A DNA stretch of 64,000 bases from the NCBI GenBank assembly GCA_965197005.1, contig OZ239982.1, positions 2,418,001 to 2,482,000 on the forward strand, written 5' to 3'. Both the position numbers and the translations under genes were made by a program. The notes beneath the pieces were generated by a model. That model was not told where the DNA came from. It was given only the letters and a program-made list of their open reading frames with translations, and did not search any database. The DNA comes from G965197005 sp965197005 (GTDB lineage: Bacteria > Pseudomonadota > Gammaproteobacteria > Pseudomonadales > Oceanobacteraceae). Positions 51,342-58,927 of the stretch are shown piece by piece (position 1 is the first letter of the stretch; every line of letters begins with the position of its first letter).

Positions 51342-52426
51342 TTATGACCAAAAGCGTTCAGTTATTGGTCTGTTTTGATTGGCGGCAACTTCTTTTTCTA
51401 CTTTTACATCCACATCAGATTGCCCATTCATCAGCGATAGGCTCATCTTGGCTTTAGAGCTGCCGTAGTTGTGGTAGTCAAGGTTTAGTTTAATGCTCAC
51501 ACCTTTTTGCTTCATTCTCTCTATAAAATCGGTAATCTCAGCATTGGAGTTATTTAGGCGTTTATTGGCACCACTTTCTGCCATTTTTAATAAAAACTGA
51601 TTGACTTCATTCATGGTTCGGGCATCTTGGCTACTTAGGTTTCTTCTAGCGGAGTAGTTGATGTTGACTGAGCGATAATCGGATTGAGAAATAGGCCCTC
51701 TGCGCATTTCTCTCTCAACTCGCAAATGAAACTCTTCACTGGTTTCAAATGGGTCTTTACCCCAAGTGCCCCAAGTGCCCATATCCACTTCTTCTGTGTA
51801 ATCAAAGTTCATGTTAATGCGGTTATTACCTGTGAACACTTGAATTTGAGCCTTTAATGTGGATATATCTAAGTGTAAATGGCTATTATTACCGCCTTTT
51901 TGACTGTTATACATGGTATTTGGAAAAAACTCAGAGACACCATATTCAAGCTTTATTTGCCCTTGATGTTGGTTGGGTTTAAAGGCATTGACCATACTTT
52001 TAGACGTCAGCTTAGAAGTCATGATTTGCTGATGTAATTGCCTAGCTAGAGCATCGTTGTGCACGCCTTTGACACTGGATATTTCCATATAGGCGAGGTC
52101 TTCATGCTTAGATTTAAAGGTCACCTTGTTTTTATTGGAAGTCAGGATATTAACATCGGTTGAAGAACCATTCCCATGATTACGATAGCCTCCATAGCGT
52201 TTGGCATCATTCCAAATCTGCGGGTTCATGTTATCAGGCATGTTGGTTTTAACTTCTTTGATACTTAGCCCTTTATTAACAAGTTTATTATTTGTTTGAT
52301 AGGAATGGTATTTACTGGCTGCGTTATCCAGTAACTGAGTATAGGTTGAGTGAATATTAGCCATTGTTATTATCTCACAAAAAAGAAAGTCTCTCTTTGT
52401 ATCGACCTAAACAATATAAACTTTAA
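51330..52426. repeat. 1.1-kb direct duplication, copy A
   Basis: Nearly identical to 52519-53616. From about 51845 to 52426, covering the 5' half of the gene and its leader, I see no differences. All the roughly 30 changes lie in the 3' half. Copy A keeps the full terminator hairpin at its left edge, so it is likely the parent. Confidence 0.95.
51342..52364 (-). CDS. Unrecognised 340-residue protein, copy A
   Basis: I do not recognise this family. The chain is hydrophilic, with no signal peptide, membrane helix or cysteine. It is rich in N, S, K and Q: IHSTYTQLLDNAASKYH at the start, then KRYGGYRNHGNGSSTD, LHLDISTLKAQIQVFTGNNRINMNFDY in the middle, and alternating patterns such as KLNLDYHNYG and KMSLSLMNG towards the end that look like beta strands. 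So it has a helical N-terminal part (1-60) and a beta-rich rest. Differences from copy B cluster at residues 195-225 and in the last 50. Leader: a weak AAxAA before the ATG. No enzyme motif seen. Confidence 0.6.
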   Translation of the reverse strand: MANIHSTYTQLLDNAASKYHSYQTNNKLVNKGLSIKEVKTNMPDNMNPQIWNDAKRYGGYRNHGNGSSTDVNILTSNKNKVTFKSKHEDLAYMEISSVKGVHNDALARQLHQQIMTSKLTSKSMVNAFKPNQHQGQIKLEYGVSEFFPNTMYNSQKGGNNSHLHLDISTLKAQIQVFTGNNRINMNFDYTEEVDMGTWGTWGKDPFETSEEFHLRVEREMRRGPISQSDYRSVNINYSARRNLSSQDARTMNEVNQFLLKMAESGANKRLNNSNAEITDFIERMKQKGVSIKLNLDYHNYGSSKAKMSLSLMNGQSDVDVKVEKEVAANQNRPITERFWS

Positions 52427-52490
52427 TAAGAAATAACCAGTAATGACCGAGTTTTTAAAAACAACATAAGTAAAACAACTAAACAGTGAA

Positions 52491-52512
52491 CTAAACAGGA
52501 CAGTCACGTTAG
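52491..52512 (+). repeat. Island palindrome between duplication copies
   Basis: CTAAAC and GTTAG (one bulged A) pair around AGGACAGTCAC. It ends 6 bases before copy B of the duplication starts. The rest of the 92-base spacer (52427-52518) holds no gene. Confidence 0.75.
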
Positions 52513-52518
52513 TTTGCG

Positions 52519-53616
52519 AACTATTGGGGGGTTATGACCAAAAACGTTCAGTTATTGGTCTGTTTTGATTGGCGGCAACTTCTTTTTCTACTTTTACATT
52601 CACGTTAGATTGCCCATTCATCAGCGATAAGCTCATCTTGGCTTTAGAGCTGCCGTAGTTGTGGTAGTTAAGGTTTAGTTTAATGCTCACGCCTTTTTGC
52701 TTCATTCTCTCTATAAAATCGGTAATCTCAGCATTGGAGTTATTTAGGCGTTTATTGGCACCACTTTCTGCCATTTTTAATAAAAACTGATTGACTTCAT
52801 TCATGGTTCGGGCATCTTGGCTACTTAGGTTTCTTCTAGCGGAGTAGTTGATATTGACTGAGCGATAATCGGATTGAGAAATAGGCCCTCTGCGCATTTC
52901 TCTTTCAACTCTAAGGTCATACTCCTCAAAAGTTTCAAATGGGCTTTTACCCCAGTCTCCCCAAGTACCCATATCCACTTCTTCTGTGTAATCAAAGTTC
53001 ATGTTAATGCGGTTATTACCTGTGAACACTTGGATTTGAGCCTTTAATGTGGATATATCTAAGTGTAAATGGCTATTATTACCGCCTTTTTGACTGTTAT
53101 ACATGGTATTTGGAAAAAACTCAGAGACACCATATTCAAGCTTTATTTGCCCTTGATGTTGGTTGGGTTTAAAGGCATTGACCATACTTTTAGACGTCAG
53201 CTTAGAAGTCATGATTTGCTGATGTAATTGCCTAGCTAGAGCATCGTTGTGCACGCCTTTGACACTGGATATTTCCATATAGGCGAGGTCTTCATGCTTA
53301 GATTTAAAGGTCACCTTGTTTTTATTGGAAGTCAGGATATTAACATCGGTTGAAGAACCATTCCCATGATTACGATAGCCTCCATAGCGTTTGGCATCAT
53401 TCCAAATCTGCGGGTTCATGTTATCAGGCATGTTGGTTTTAACTTCTTTGATACTTAGCCCTTTATTAACAAGTTTATTATTTGTTTGATAGGAATGGTA
53501 TTTACTGGCTGCGTTATCCAGTAACTGAGTATAGGTTGAGTGAATATTAGCCATTGTTATTATCTCACAAAAAAGAAAGTCTCTCTTTGTATCGACCTAA
53601 ACAATATAAACTTTAA
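52519..53616. repeat. 1.1-kb direct duplication, copy B
   Basis: Second copy, one base longer than copy A in a G run. Island palindromes lie just outside both edges (52491-52512 and 53621-53639), so copy B looks like a unit placed between two repeats. Confidence 0.95.
52532..53554 (-). CDS. Unrecognised 340-residue protein, copy B
   Basis: Paralogue of the gene at 51342, same length. The first 195 or so residues are identical. Changes: GTWGTWGKDPFETSEEFHL becomes GTWGDWGKSPFETFEEYDL (about 205-223), plus single D/N swaps in the KLNL(D/N)YHNYG and S(D/N)V(D/N)VKVEK segments. The clustered changes conserve the frame, so both copies seem to be under selection or were reshaped by gene conversion. 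Function unknown. Confidence 0.6.
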   Translation of the reverse strand: MANIHSTYTQLLDNAASKYHSYQTNNKLVNKGLSIKEVKTNMPDNMNPQIWNDAKRYGGYRNHGNGSSTDVNILTSNKNKVTFKSKHEDLAYMEISSVKGVHNDALARQLHQQIMTSKLTSKSMVNAFKPNQHQGQIKLEYGVSEFFPNTMYNSQKGGNNSHLHLDISTLKAQIQVFTGNNRINMNFDYTEEVDMGTWGDWGKSPFETFEEYDLRVEREMRRGPISQSDYRSVNINYSARRNLSSQDARTMNEVNQFLLKMAESGANKRLNNSNAEITDFIERMKQKGVSIKLNLNYHNYGSSKAKMSLSLMNGQSNVNVKVEKEVAANQNRPITERFWS

Positions 53617-53620
53617 GATC

Positions 53621-53798
53621 TAACAGGACAGTCATGTTAATTCCTAAACGGGACAGTCATGTTAATTCGTTAATTCCTAAACGGGACAGTCATGTTAATT
53701 CTCTCTAAAGAGGACAGTCACTTTAGCTCCTCTGTCATGTTAATTCTCTCTAAAGAGGACAGTCACTTTAGCTCCTCTAAATAAGACAGTCACATTAG
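53621..53798 (+). repeat. Cluster of six island palindromes, direct orientation
   Basis: Copies at about 53621-53639 (stem TAAC/GTTA), 53647-53663 and 53680-53696 (AAC/GTT), 53705-53726 and 53750-53771 (CTAAAG/CTTTAG), and 53777-53798 (CTAAAT/ATTAG with a bulge). The loop (A/G)GGACAGTCA, or AAGACAGTCA in the last, stays constant while both stem arms change together. Spacers such as TTAATTC and CTCCTCT repeat as well. Confidence 0.85.
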
Positions 53799-53926
53799 TT
53801 CCTAAGACTAAGGAAAGAAAACCAGCTATAAATATTGTAAGGTCAGCCAAGCAATCACTAAACCCGAGCAAAGCCACCGTAACTTCTAAATCAAAAATGC
53901 CAAAGGTTAGTGTCATGTTTAAATGC

Positions 53927-54126
53927 TCTAAAGTGACTGTCCTGTTTACGCTTTCTTAATTTTGGCATCGCCCTCTAAAGTGACTGTCCTGTTTTCGTTC
54001 CTTTCCTACCACATCGCAGGACATCGCATCATTTTGTTGGTGATTTTTTAAAAAACGCTTTTTCAGAACATGACTGTCCTGTTTAGATTTCACTGTTTAC
54101 GATTTCTAAAGTGACTGTCCTGTTTA
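53927..54126 (-). repeat. Cluster of four island palindromes, inverted orientation
   Basis: Copies on the minus strand near 53927-53948, 53974-53995, 54066-54085 and 54106-54126, each with TGACTGTCC on the plus strand. They face the direct cluster across about 130 bases. The whole gap 53555-54216 (662 bases) is filled with these repeats and AT-rich spacer and holds no gene I can support. Confidence 0.85.
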
Positions 54127-54540
54127 TTGCGCTTAATTTTGGCATTGGCGACTCTCTATCAACCCATCATCAAAGCTTGTTGCTAAATTGCAAAAAATAT
54201 CAACCTAAACGGGACATATATGTACGCTCCGGTTCTGTCAAGACGAATAAATCCGCAAAATCGCCATTGGCGGCTTTGTTTGTCTTTTTTTGCTTTTCTT
54301 TTTTACCCATTCTTGCTTTGCTGTTTTTTAGATGATGGCTTTTTTGAACGCTTAAAAAGGCGTTGCTCTGACATATATCCGGGCTTAACAGCATTGAGCT
54401 GCGCCCCTAATGAGCTACGAGCCTACACACCCTAAACTTTGTACACCCAAGCGGTCTGTTTGACCTTGTCTTTATCGGGTTTGATGTAGGCAGGCTTAGC
54501 CTGTTGTTCATCTTCATTGAGCAAGCAATGATTGGTAAAA

Positions 54541-54610
54541 AGGTAATCAGGGGTTCACAACACCCATACGGGCTTATAGCCCTTGTCTCGTCCGAACTCC
54601 CTGATTACCT
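54541..54610 (-). ncRNA. Candidate guide (seek/bridge) RNA of IS copy 2
   Basis: Same 70-base foldable segment as at 34763-34832, unchanged between the copies as far as I can see, with 12-bp outer stem, GTTC/GAAC stem, internal loop and apical GGGCT/AGCCC hairpin. Identity of this part agrees with both copies having used like targets. Confidence 0.55.
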
Positions 54611-54616
54611 AACCTG

Positions 54617-55672
54617 TTAAGGTGAACAAGATGTGTCACCTTGTTGTTCCAGTTGTTTGTGTTTAAATTGCGCTTGGTAGAGTTCACCTTTTTGCAGCAG
54701 CATCCACATGAGCCGTGCCATTTTGTGAGCCGTAGCTACTACAGCTTTGTTCTTGCCGATACGCGTCACAAGCTGAGTGATCCAACGACTGAAATCATCA
54801 TCTTTTTTATGTGCCCGATGCACAATGGAGCGTGCACCATGAATCAGCTGTTTACGTAAATACCCATCACCACGTTTAGTAATACTCGATAAACGATTGG
54901 TATTGCCTGAGGCATATTGTCTAGGCGTTAATCCTAACCACACACCTAACTCTTTGGCATTACTAAAGGCTTGTCCTTTATCAATGGATGCACTGAATGC
55001 CGATGCAATTAATGGCCCAACGCCAGGAATGGATTGCATAATATGTGCAGCAGTGCTTTGCTCGTTGGTTTTTACAAAGTGTGCTTCAAGTCGCTGTATT
55101 TTATCATTAAGTAGCGAAAGCTCTTCGGTAGCTTCGGTTAACAACACTTGAACAGCTATCGGATGTGATTCAGATAAGAAGCGATGCAAGCCTTCCTTAA
55201 ACCCTTTATGTCCTTGGGGAAGAACAACGCCAAACTCCAGCAACAAACTGCGAGTTTGATTAATCAATGCAGTACGCGAAGCAATCAGGCGCTCACGCAT
55301 TCGATGAAAGACCAATACCCCTTGTTGTGCTTCAGATTTAACGAATACAAAACGAAGGTTGACACGTTGGCTGGCTTCATAAATCGCCATACAATCGTTT
55401 TTATCGTTCTTATTGCCGCGCACAAACGGGGTAACATGCTGCGCGGGAATTAACTTCACCTGATGCCCTAACTGCAAACCAAAGCGTCCCCAGTAATGAG
55501 CTGTGGCACAGGCTTCCATCACAATGGAACAAGGTGGAAGTTGCATTAAGAAGGTTTTTAACGCCTCTCGGCTTAGACGTTTGGATAAACAGGGCTTACC
55601 TTGTTCGTTGATACCTAGTAATTGAAAAGACTGTTTTGCCAAATCAATGGTGAGTGTGCTAATTTGAGTCAT
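54617..55672 (-). CDS. IS110-family transposase, copy 2
   Basis: 351 residues, intact. It differs from copy 1 at a handful of places: RFVFVKSEAQ for RFVPIKSEAQ, SESHP for SELHP, EAHFVKTNEQSTA for EARFVKTNEQSPA. The DEDD residues and the GVGPLIASAF region are unchanged. Same start choice as copy 1, with AAGGAG 8 bases before the ATG. Confidence 0.93.
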   Translation of the reverse strand: MTQISTLTIDLAKQSFQLLGINEQGKPCLSKRLSREALKTFLMQLPPCSIVMEACATAHYWGRFGLQLGHQVKLIPAQHVTPFVRGNKNDKNDCMAIYEASQRVNLRFVFVKSEAQQGVLVFHRMRERLIASRTALINQTRSLLLEFGVVLPQGHKGFKEGLHRFLSESHPIAVQVLLTEATEELSLLNDKIQRLEAHFVKTNEQSTAAHIMQSIPGVGPLIASAFSASIDKGQAFSNAKELGVWLGLTPRQYASGNTNRLSSITKRGDGYLRKQLIHGARSIVHRAHKKDDDFSRWITQLVTRIGKNKAVVATAHKMARLMWMLLQKGELYQAQFKHKQLEQQGDTSCSP

Positions 55673-55783
55673 GTTGGACGCTCCTTTTTGCTGTGGTTGA
55701 AAATTCAGTATGGCGCATTGACGCCGAGTAAGGAGCGTCCATCTCATCAGTCATGTTAATTCGATGTTAATTCGTTAATTCCT

Positions 55784-55858
55784 AAACGGGACAGTCATGT
55801 TAATTCTCTCTAAAGAGGACAGTCATGTTAATTCTCTCTAAAGAGGACAGTCATGTTT
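55784..55858 (+). repeat. Island palindromes right of IS copy 2
   Basis: Three more copies of the GGACAGTCATGTT sequence, at 55784-55803, 55810-55830 and 55838-55858. The last two have a left arm CTAAAG that does not pair with their right arm ATGTTA, so they look like hybrids of two types. Confidence 0.75.
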
Positions 55859-55861
55859 TCA

Positions 55862-55950
55862 CCCTGAACCCTGAAACCTGAACCCTGATACCTGTTTTCA
55901 CTCCGCATGGTGCTGGGCAGAGGTCAGAGGTCGGGTTTTCGGGGATCAGG
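55862..55950. repeat. Short heptamer block and GATCAGG/CAGAGGTC stretch at right island end
   Basis: CCTGAACC/CCTGAAACC-type units for about 30 bases, then at 55918-55950 CAGAGGTC twice and GGGGATCAGG. The same words stand at 49501-49545 to the left of the island, so the two ends share sequence. Confidence 0.7.
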
Positions 55951-56014
55951 TATTCGGTACTAGCGGATTTCGCTGTAGAATGTTGGGGAGACCATTTTAA
56001 AAATCAGGTATTTT

Positions 56015-56590
56015 ATGCAAAATAAAAAAGAGTTAACTCGTTGTGCTTGGTGTACGGATAACCCTATCTATCAAGCCTACCACGATAATGAATGGGGTAT
56101 TCCTACTTATGATGATACTGCGTTATTTGAAATGCTGGTGTTAGAAGGGGCGCAAGCTGGCTTGTCTTGGCTTACCATTCTTAAAAGACGAGATAGCTAT
56201 CGCCAAGCCTTTGCTTATTTTAACATTAAGCAAGTAGCTGATTTTCAAGAAAAAGACAAACAGCGTTTATTGATGGATAAAGGCATTATTCGCAACCATT
56301 TAAAAATTCAATCTGCCATTACGAATGCCCGTGTATTTTTGCAAATACAACAAGAATTTGACTCTTTTAGCGAATATCTTTGGGCGTATGTAGCGCATCA
56401 ACCTATTATTCATGGCTATAAAGATTCCACTGAATTGCCTGCTTATAATGATTTAGCAAAGCGTATTTCGCAAGATTTTAAACGCCGAGGTATGAGTTTT
56501 GTAGGGCCAACTATTGTTTATGCTTATTTACAGGCTGTGGGAGTGATTAATGATCATACCCAAGATTGTTTTAAATATATACCCGTTTAA
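56015..56590 (+). CDS. tag: DNA-3-methyladenine glycosylase I
   Basis: Removes 3-methyladenine from alkylated DNA. It has 191 residues, as the E. coli enzyme. The N-terminal RCAWCTDNPIYQAYHDNEWG contains the zinc-snap cysteine and histidine, followed by LVLEGAQAGLSWLTILKRR (aromatic base pocket), GIIRNHLKI and KRRGMSFVGPTIVYAYLQAVGVINDH with the final zinc ligands. It borders the accessory island. A second, longer Tag-like gene lies at 28629. Confidence 0.96.
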   Translation: MQNKKELTRCAWCTDNPIYQAYHDNEWGIPTYDDTALFEMLVLEGAQAGLSWLTILKRRDSYRQAFAYFNIKQVADFQEKDKQRLLMDKGIIRNHLKIQSAITNARVFLQIQQEFDSFSEYLWAYVAHQPIIHGYKDSTELPAYNDLAKRISQDFKRRGMSFVGPTIVYAYLQAVGVINDHTQDCFKYIPV

Positions 56591-56609
56591 AATGCACTCT
56601 ATGGTCAGT

Positions 56610-57341
56610 TTAAATTTGCCAATTCCCATATTTATATTGTATGGCACTGATTGCAGCTAAAGCGGCGGTTTCTGTTCTTAGCACGTTCTCACCAAGACGC
56701 ATACCTATAAAATTTTGCTCTAAAGCGAGAGTTATTTCATCTTCTGTAAAGCCACCTTCAGGACCAACTAACAACGCAATATCATCGCTTAGTTTATCCG
56801 TTACTGGTGTTTTTATTTCTACTGGGTGCAAAATAAATTGATTGGCTTGTACGCTGTTTTTGCAAAATTGGGCAAGTTCTATTGGCGGCATAATTTCTGG
56901 CAGCCAGTTGCGCTTTGACTGCTCACAAGCGGCTATGGCGATATTTTGCCAATGCGTTAAGCGTTTTTGTAATCTATTTTCGTCAAGTCGTACATCACAG
57001 CGACGACTCCATAGAGGGTAGATTTTATGCACCCCCAGCTCAGTGGCTTTTTGTATTACAAAATCCATTTTATCGCCTTTAGCAATGACCTGTCCTAAAT
57101 GAATATGTGGTGTTGCTAAGGGTTGTTGCTGTTGTGTGCTGGCAAGTTTTAATTGGGTATTTTTTTTATCAATGGCAGTAATTTCGGCGGTAATACTGAC
57201 ACCCAGTCCGTTAAATAAACAGATATGTTGTCCAATTTGTTTACGCAATACTTTGGCTAAGTGCGTATGTGCTTGCCCTTGTAAGTTAATGTGGCTATTT
57301 ACTGGGAGTGCTTGTGGGCAGTACACACGGGTTAAGTTCAT
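56610..57341 (-). CDS. rsmE: 16S rRNA (uracil(1498)-N3)-methyltransferase RsmE
   Basis: SPOUT methyltransferase acting on U1498 of 16S rRNA. It has 243 residues. An N-terminal PUA-like domain (LRKQIGQHICLFNG) leads to the knot domain with KATELGVHKIYPLWSRR, CEQSKRNWLPEI, LLVGPEGGFTEDE (SAM loop) and RLGENVLRTETAALAAI. Convergent with tag across 19 bases; a PilZ gene is 10 bases upstream. Confidence 0.95.
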   Translation of the reverse strand: MNLTRVYCPQALPVNSHINLQGQAHTHLAKVLRKQIGQHICLFNGLGVSITAEITAIDKKNTQLKLASTQQQQPLATPHIHLGQVIAKGDKMDFVIQKATELGVHKIYPLWSRRCDVRLDENRLQKRLTHWQNIAIAACEQSKRNWLPEIMPPIELAQFCKNSVQANQFILHPVEIKTPVTDKLSDDIALLVGPEGGFTEDEITLALEQNFIGMRLGENVLRTETAALAAISAIQYKYGNWQI

Positions 57342-57351
57342 GGTGTTTAAG

Positions 57352-57930
57352 CTATAGGTTAAGTTCTTGGTCTCGTTTGAGTTGTTTACTTTGCAGTTGA
57401 AATAGGTGCTGAATTAATAGCTCTTGTTCAGCATCTTGAATATCTGGAAAATTAATTCTCACTTTATAGGGTTTTTTGGAATTTTCAACCACATCTACAG
57501 CAACAATTTGCCCTGCTAAGGAAACAGGCGTGTTGGAAGGCTTTAAAATCATACTCAATAATACATATTCTCCTGATTTATAGGGTTTACTTGCTTGGAA
57601 GCTCATGCCACATGCACTTAAATTAATCCGTGTAAGCCCTTCTGGGTCGCTAATATGCGGTACATCAATGGGGGCATTATTGGCTGTTTGTGATGAGATT
57701 TGATTGAGTTTTTGATTTAACAGTTCTAATAACCTGCCTAAATCCGAATTTTGTGATTTAACCTTGTGCATGAGGTTGCCGATTTCTTTTTCTAATAAAT
57801 CACGACTTTTTTTACCCACTTTATTTTGCTTTTGCCAAGTTTTATATTGCTCTTCTGATAAGGGCTTAAAATCTAAAACCACTTGGTCATCTAATCTAAA
57901 AAAACGTCTTCTTTCTTGTGCGTTGGACAT
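57352..57930 (-). CDS. PilZ-domain protein with coiled-coil N-terminal part
   Basis: A 192-residue protein. The start QERRRFFRLDDQVVLDF has the RxxxR c-di-GMP motif (RRRFFR) and the later RINLSACGMSF gives (D/N)xSxxG at about residue 105; between them is a helical region of about 60 residues (KKSRDLLEKEI...LLELLNQKLNQI). The C-terminal VRINFPDI strand completes the PilZ barrel. It follows the stator genes by 23 bases, so it may adjust motor function in response to c-di-GMP, as YcgR-type proteins do; this is inference. Confidence 0.8.
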   Translation of the reverse strand: MSNAQERRRFFRLDDQVVLDFKPLSEEQYKTWQKQNKVGKKSRDLLEKEIGNLMHKVKSQNSDLGRLLELLNQKLNQISSQTANNAPIDVPHISDPEGLTRINLSACGMSFQASKPYKSGEYVLLSMILKPSNTPVSLAGQIVAVDVVENSKKPYKVRINFPDIQDAEQELLIQHLFQLQSKQLKRDQELNL

Positions 57931-57953
57931 ATTTATTCCTTCTTTTTTGTTTT

Positions 57954-58925
57954 TTAAAATACTTCATCAGGATTTAAGCTGAAGTCTTCAGGTTTTGAAT
58001 TAACAGCCTCATCTAATGTTCTTTTATCGGGCTTAATTTCTGCGTTGTTATCAGTATCGCCTGTACGTGAACGAATAATAACCACTTCTACTCTGCGGTT
58101 TTTAGCTCGTCCTTCAGGGCTGTCATTTTTAACCAGTGGTTTTTTATCTCCATGTCCAATTATTTGAAAGCGATCTTCTGATAATTCAGGCGCGACAAAT
58201 AATTCTTCTGCAAAAGCAGTTGCACGAGCACTGGATAATCCCCAGTTAGAACGATATTGAGAACCCCGATATGGTTGGTTATCGGTATGCCCTTCTATGG
58301 AGATTTGTCCAGGAATGGTTACCAGCAATGCTCTAATTTTATCTATAACGGGTAAAAATTTATCTTGAATATAATCAGAACCTGAACGGAACGAACCTTC
58401 TTGGCTAATACGGATAATAATTTTCATACCCACCGTTTCTATTTCAATTTGTCCATTGGCAATTTCTTTTTCTAATTTAGAGCTAATTTCAGTGGCATCA
58501 CTTTTAACCTGTTTGGCATCATCGCTGTTGGCAGGCATGACAATTTCGCGTGTCCGCTTACCCGTATCTCCTTGAGCTTCCTCTTGTTGGGTTATTTCGT
58601 CTTGGCACAACACCTCAAGAGACATTTTATTTAAATCTGTGGTGCTCTGTTTAACCTCATTAATAGGAGTGGGCTTAGGTACAGAAGGGCTAAAATGCTG
58701 CGCTATCACGCTTGTTCCTTTGGGCGGATCTGAGGCGTTAATTTCACGCTGCACGCCATAAGCATTACGCATAGAGCCTGCTAAGCGTTTAAATTTCATC
58801 ACATCCATTTCTGCAAAGGTTAATAGCAATACAAAAAAGCACATCAATAAAGACATTAAATCGGCAAAGGTTGCCAGCCATGCAGGAGCACCTGGGGGGC
58901 AAGGTGGGATATCTTCTTCTTCCAT
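57954..58925 (-). CDS. Flagellar stator protein MotB/PomB
   Basis: A 323-residue stator subunit. The N-terminal PPCPPGAPAWLATFADLMSLL (in the PomB style) runs into the single helix with the ion-binding aspartate at residue 22 (FAD). A long linker (about 60-150, acidic) follows, then an OmpA-like peptidoglycan-binding domain: GSFRSGSDYI, ISIEGHTDNQPYRG, NWGLSSARATAFAEEL, GHGDKKPLVKNDSPEGRAKNRRVEVV (in two parts). The cysteine in PPCPP is found in sodium-type stators. The start is 2 bases after motA. Confidence 0.92.
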   Translation of the reverse strand: MEEEDIPPCPPGAPAWLATFADLMSLLMCFFVLLLTFAEMDVMKFKRLAGSMRNAYGVQREINASDPPKGTSVIAQHFSPSVPKPTPINEVKQSTTDLNKMSLEVLCQDEITQQEEAQGDTGKRTREIVMPANSDDAKQVKSDATEISSKLEKEIANGQIEIETVGMKIIIRISQEGSFRSGSDYIQDKFLPVIDKIRALLVTIPGQISIEGHTDNQPYRGSQYRSNWGLSSARATAFAEELFVAPELSEDRFQIIGHGDKKPLVKNDSPEGRAKNRRVEVVIIRSRTGDTDNNAEIKPDKRTLDEAVNSKPEDFSLNPDEVF

Positions 58926-58927
58926 TA

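Larger units (their letters stand above)
54217..55749 (-). mobile_element. IS110-family (IS1111-type) insertion sequence, copy 2
   Basis: Same 1533 bases as copy 1 at 34439-35971, with about ten point differences. It splits one island palindrome: CTAAACGGGACA to the left (54205-54216) and GTCATGTTAATTC to the right (from 55750) join to give the usual repeat sequence. As in pilU the only shared bases at the ends are CA. Confidence 0.93.

Noticed and set aside
53621..55858. The GGACAGTCA repeats as a CRISPR array
   Set aside because: Repeats are short, change in their arms, occur in both directions and have spacers of unequal length; no cas gene is in the window.
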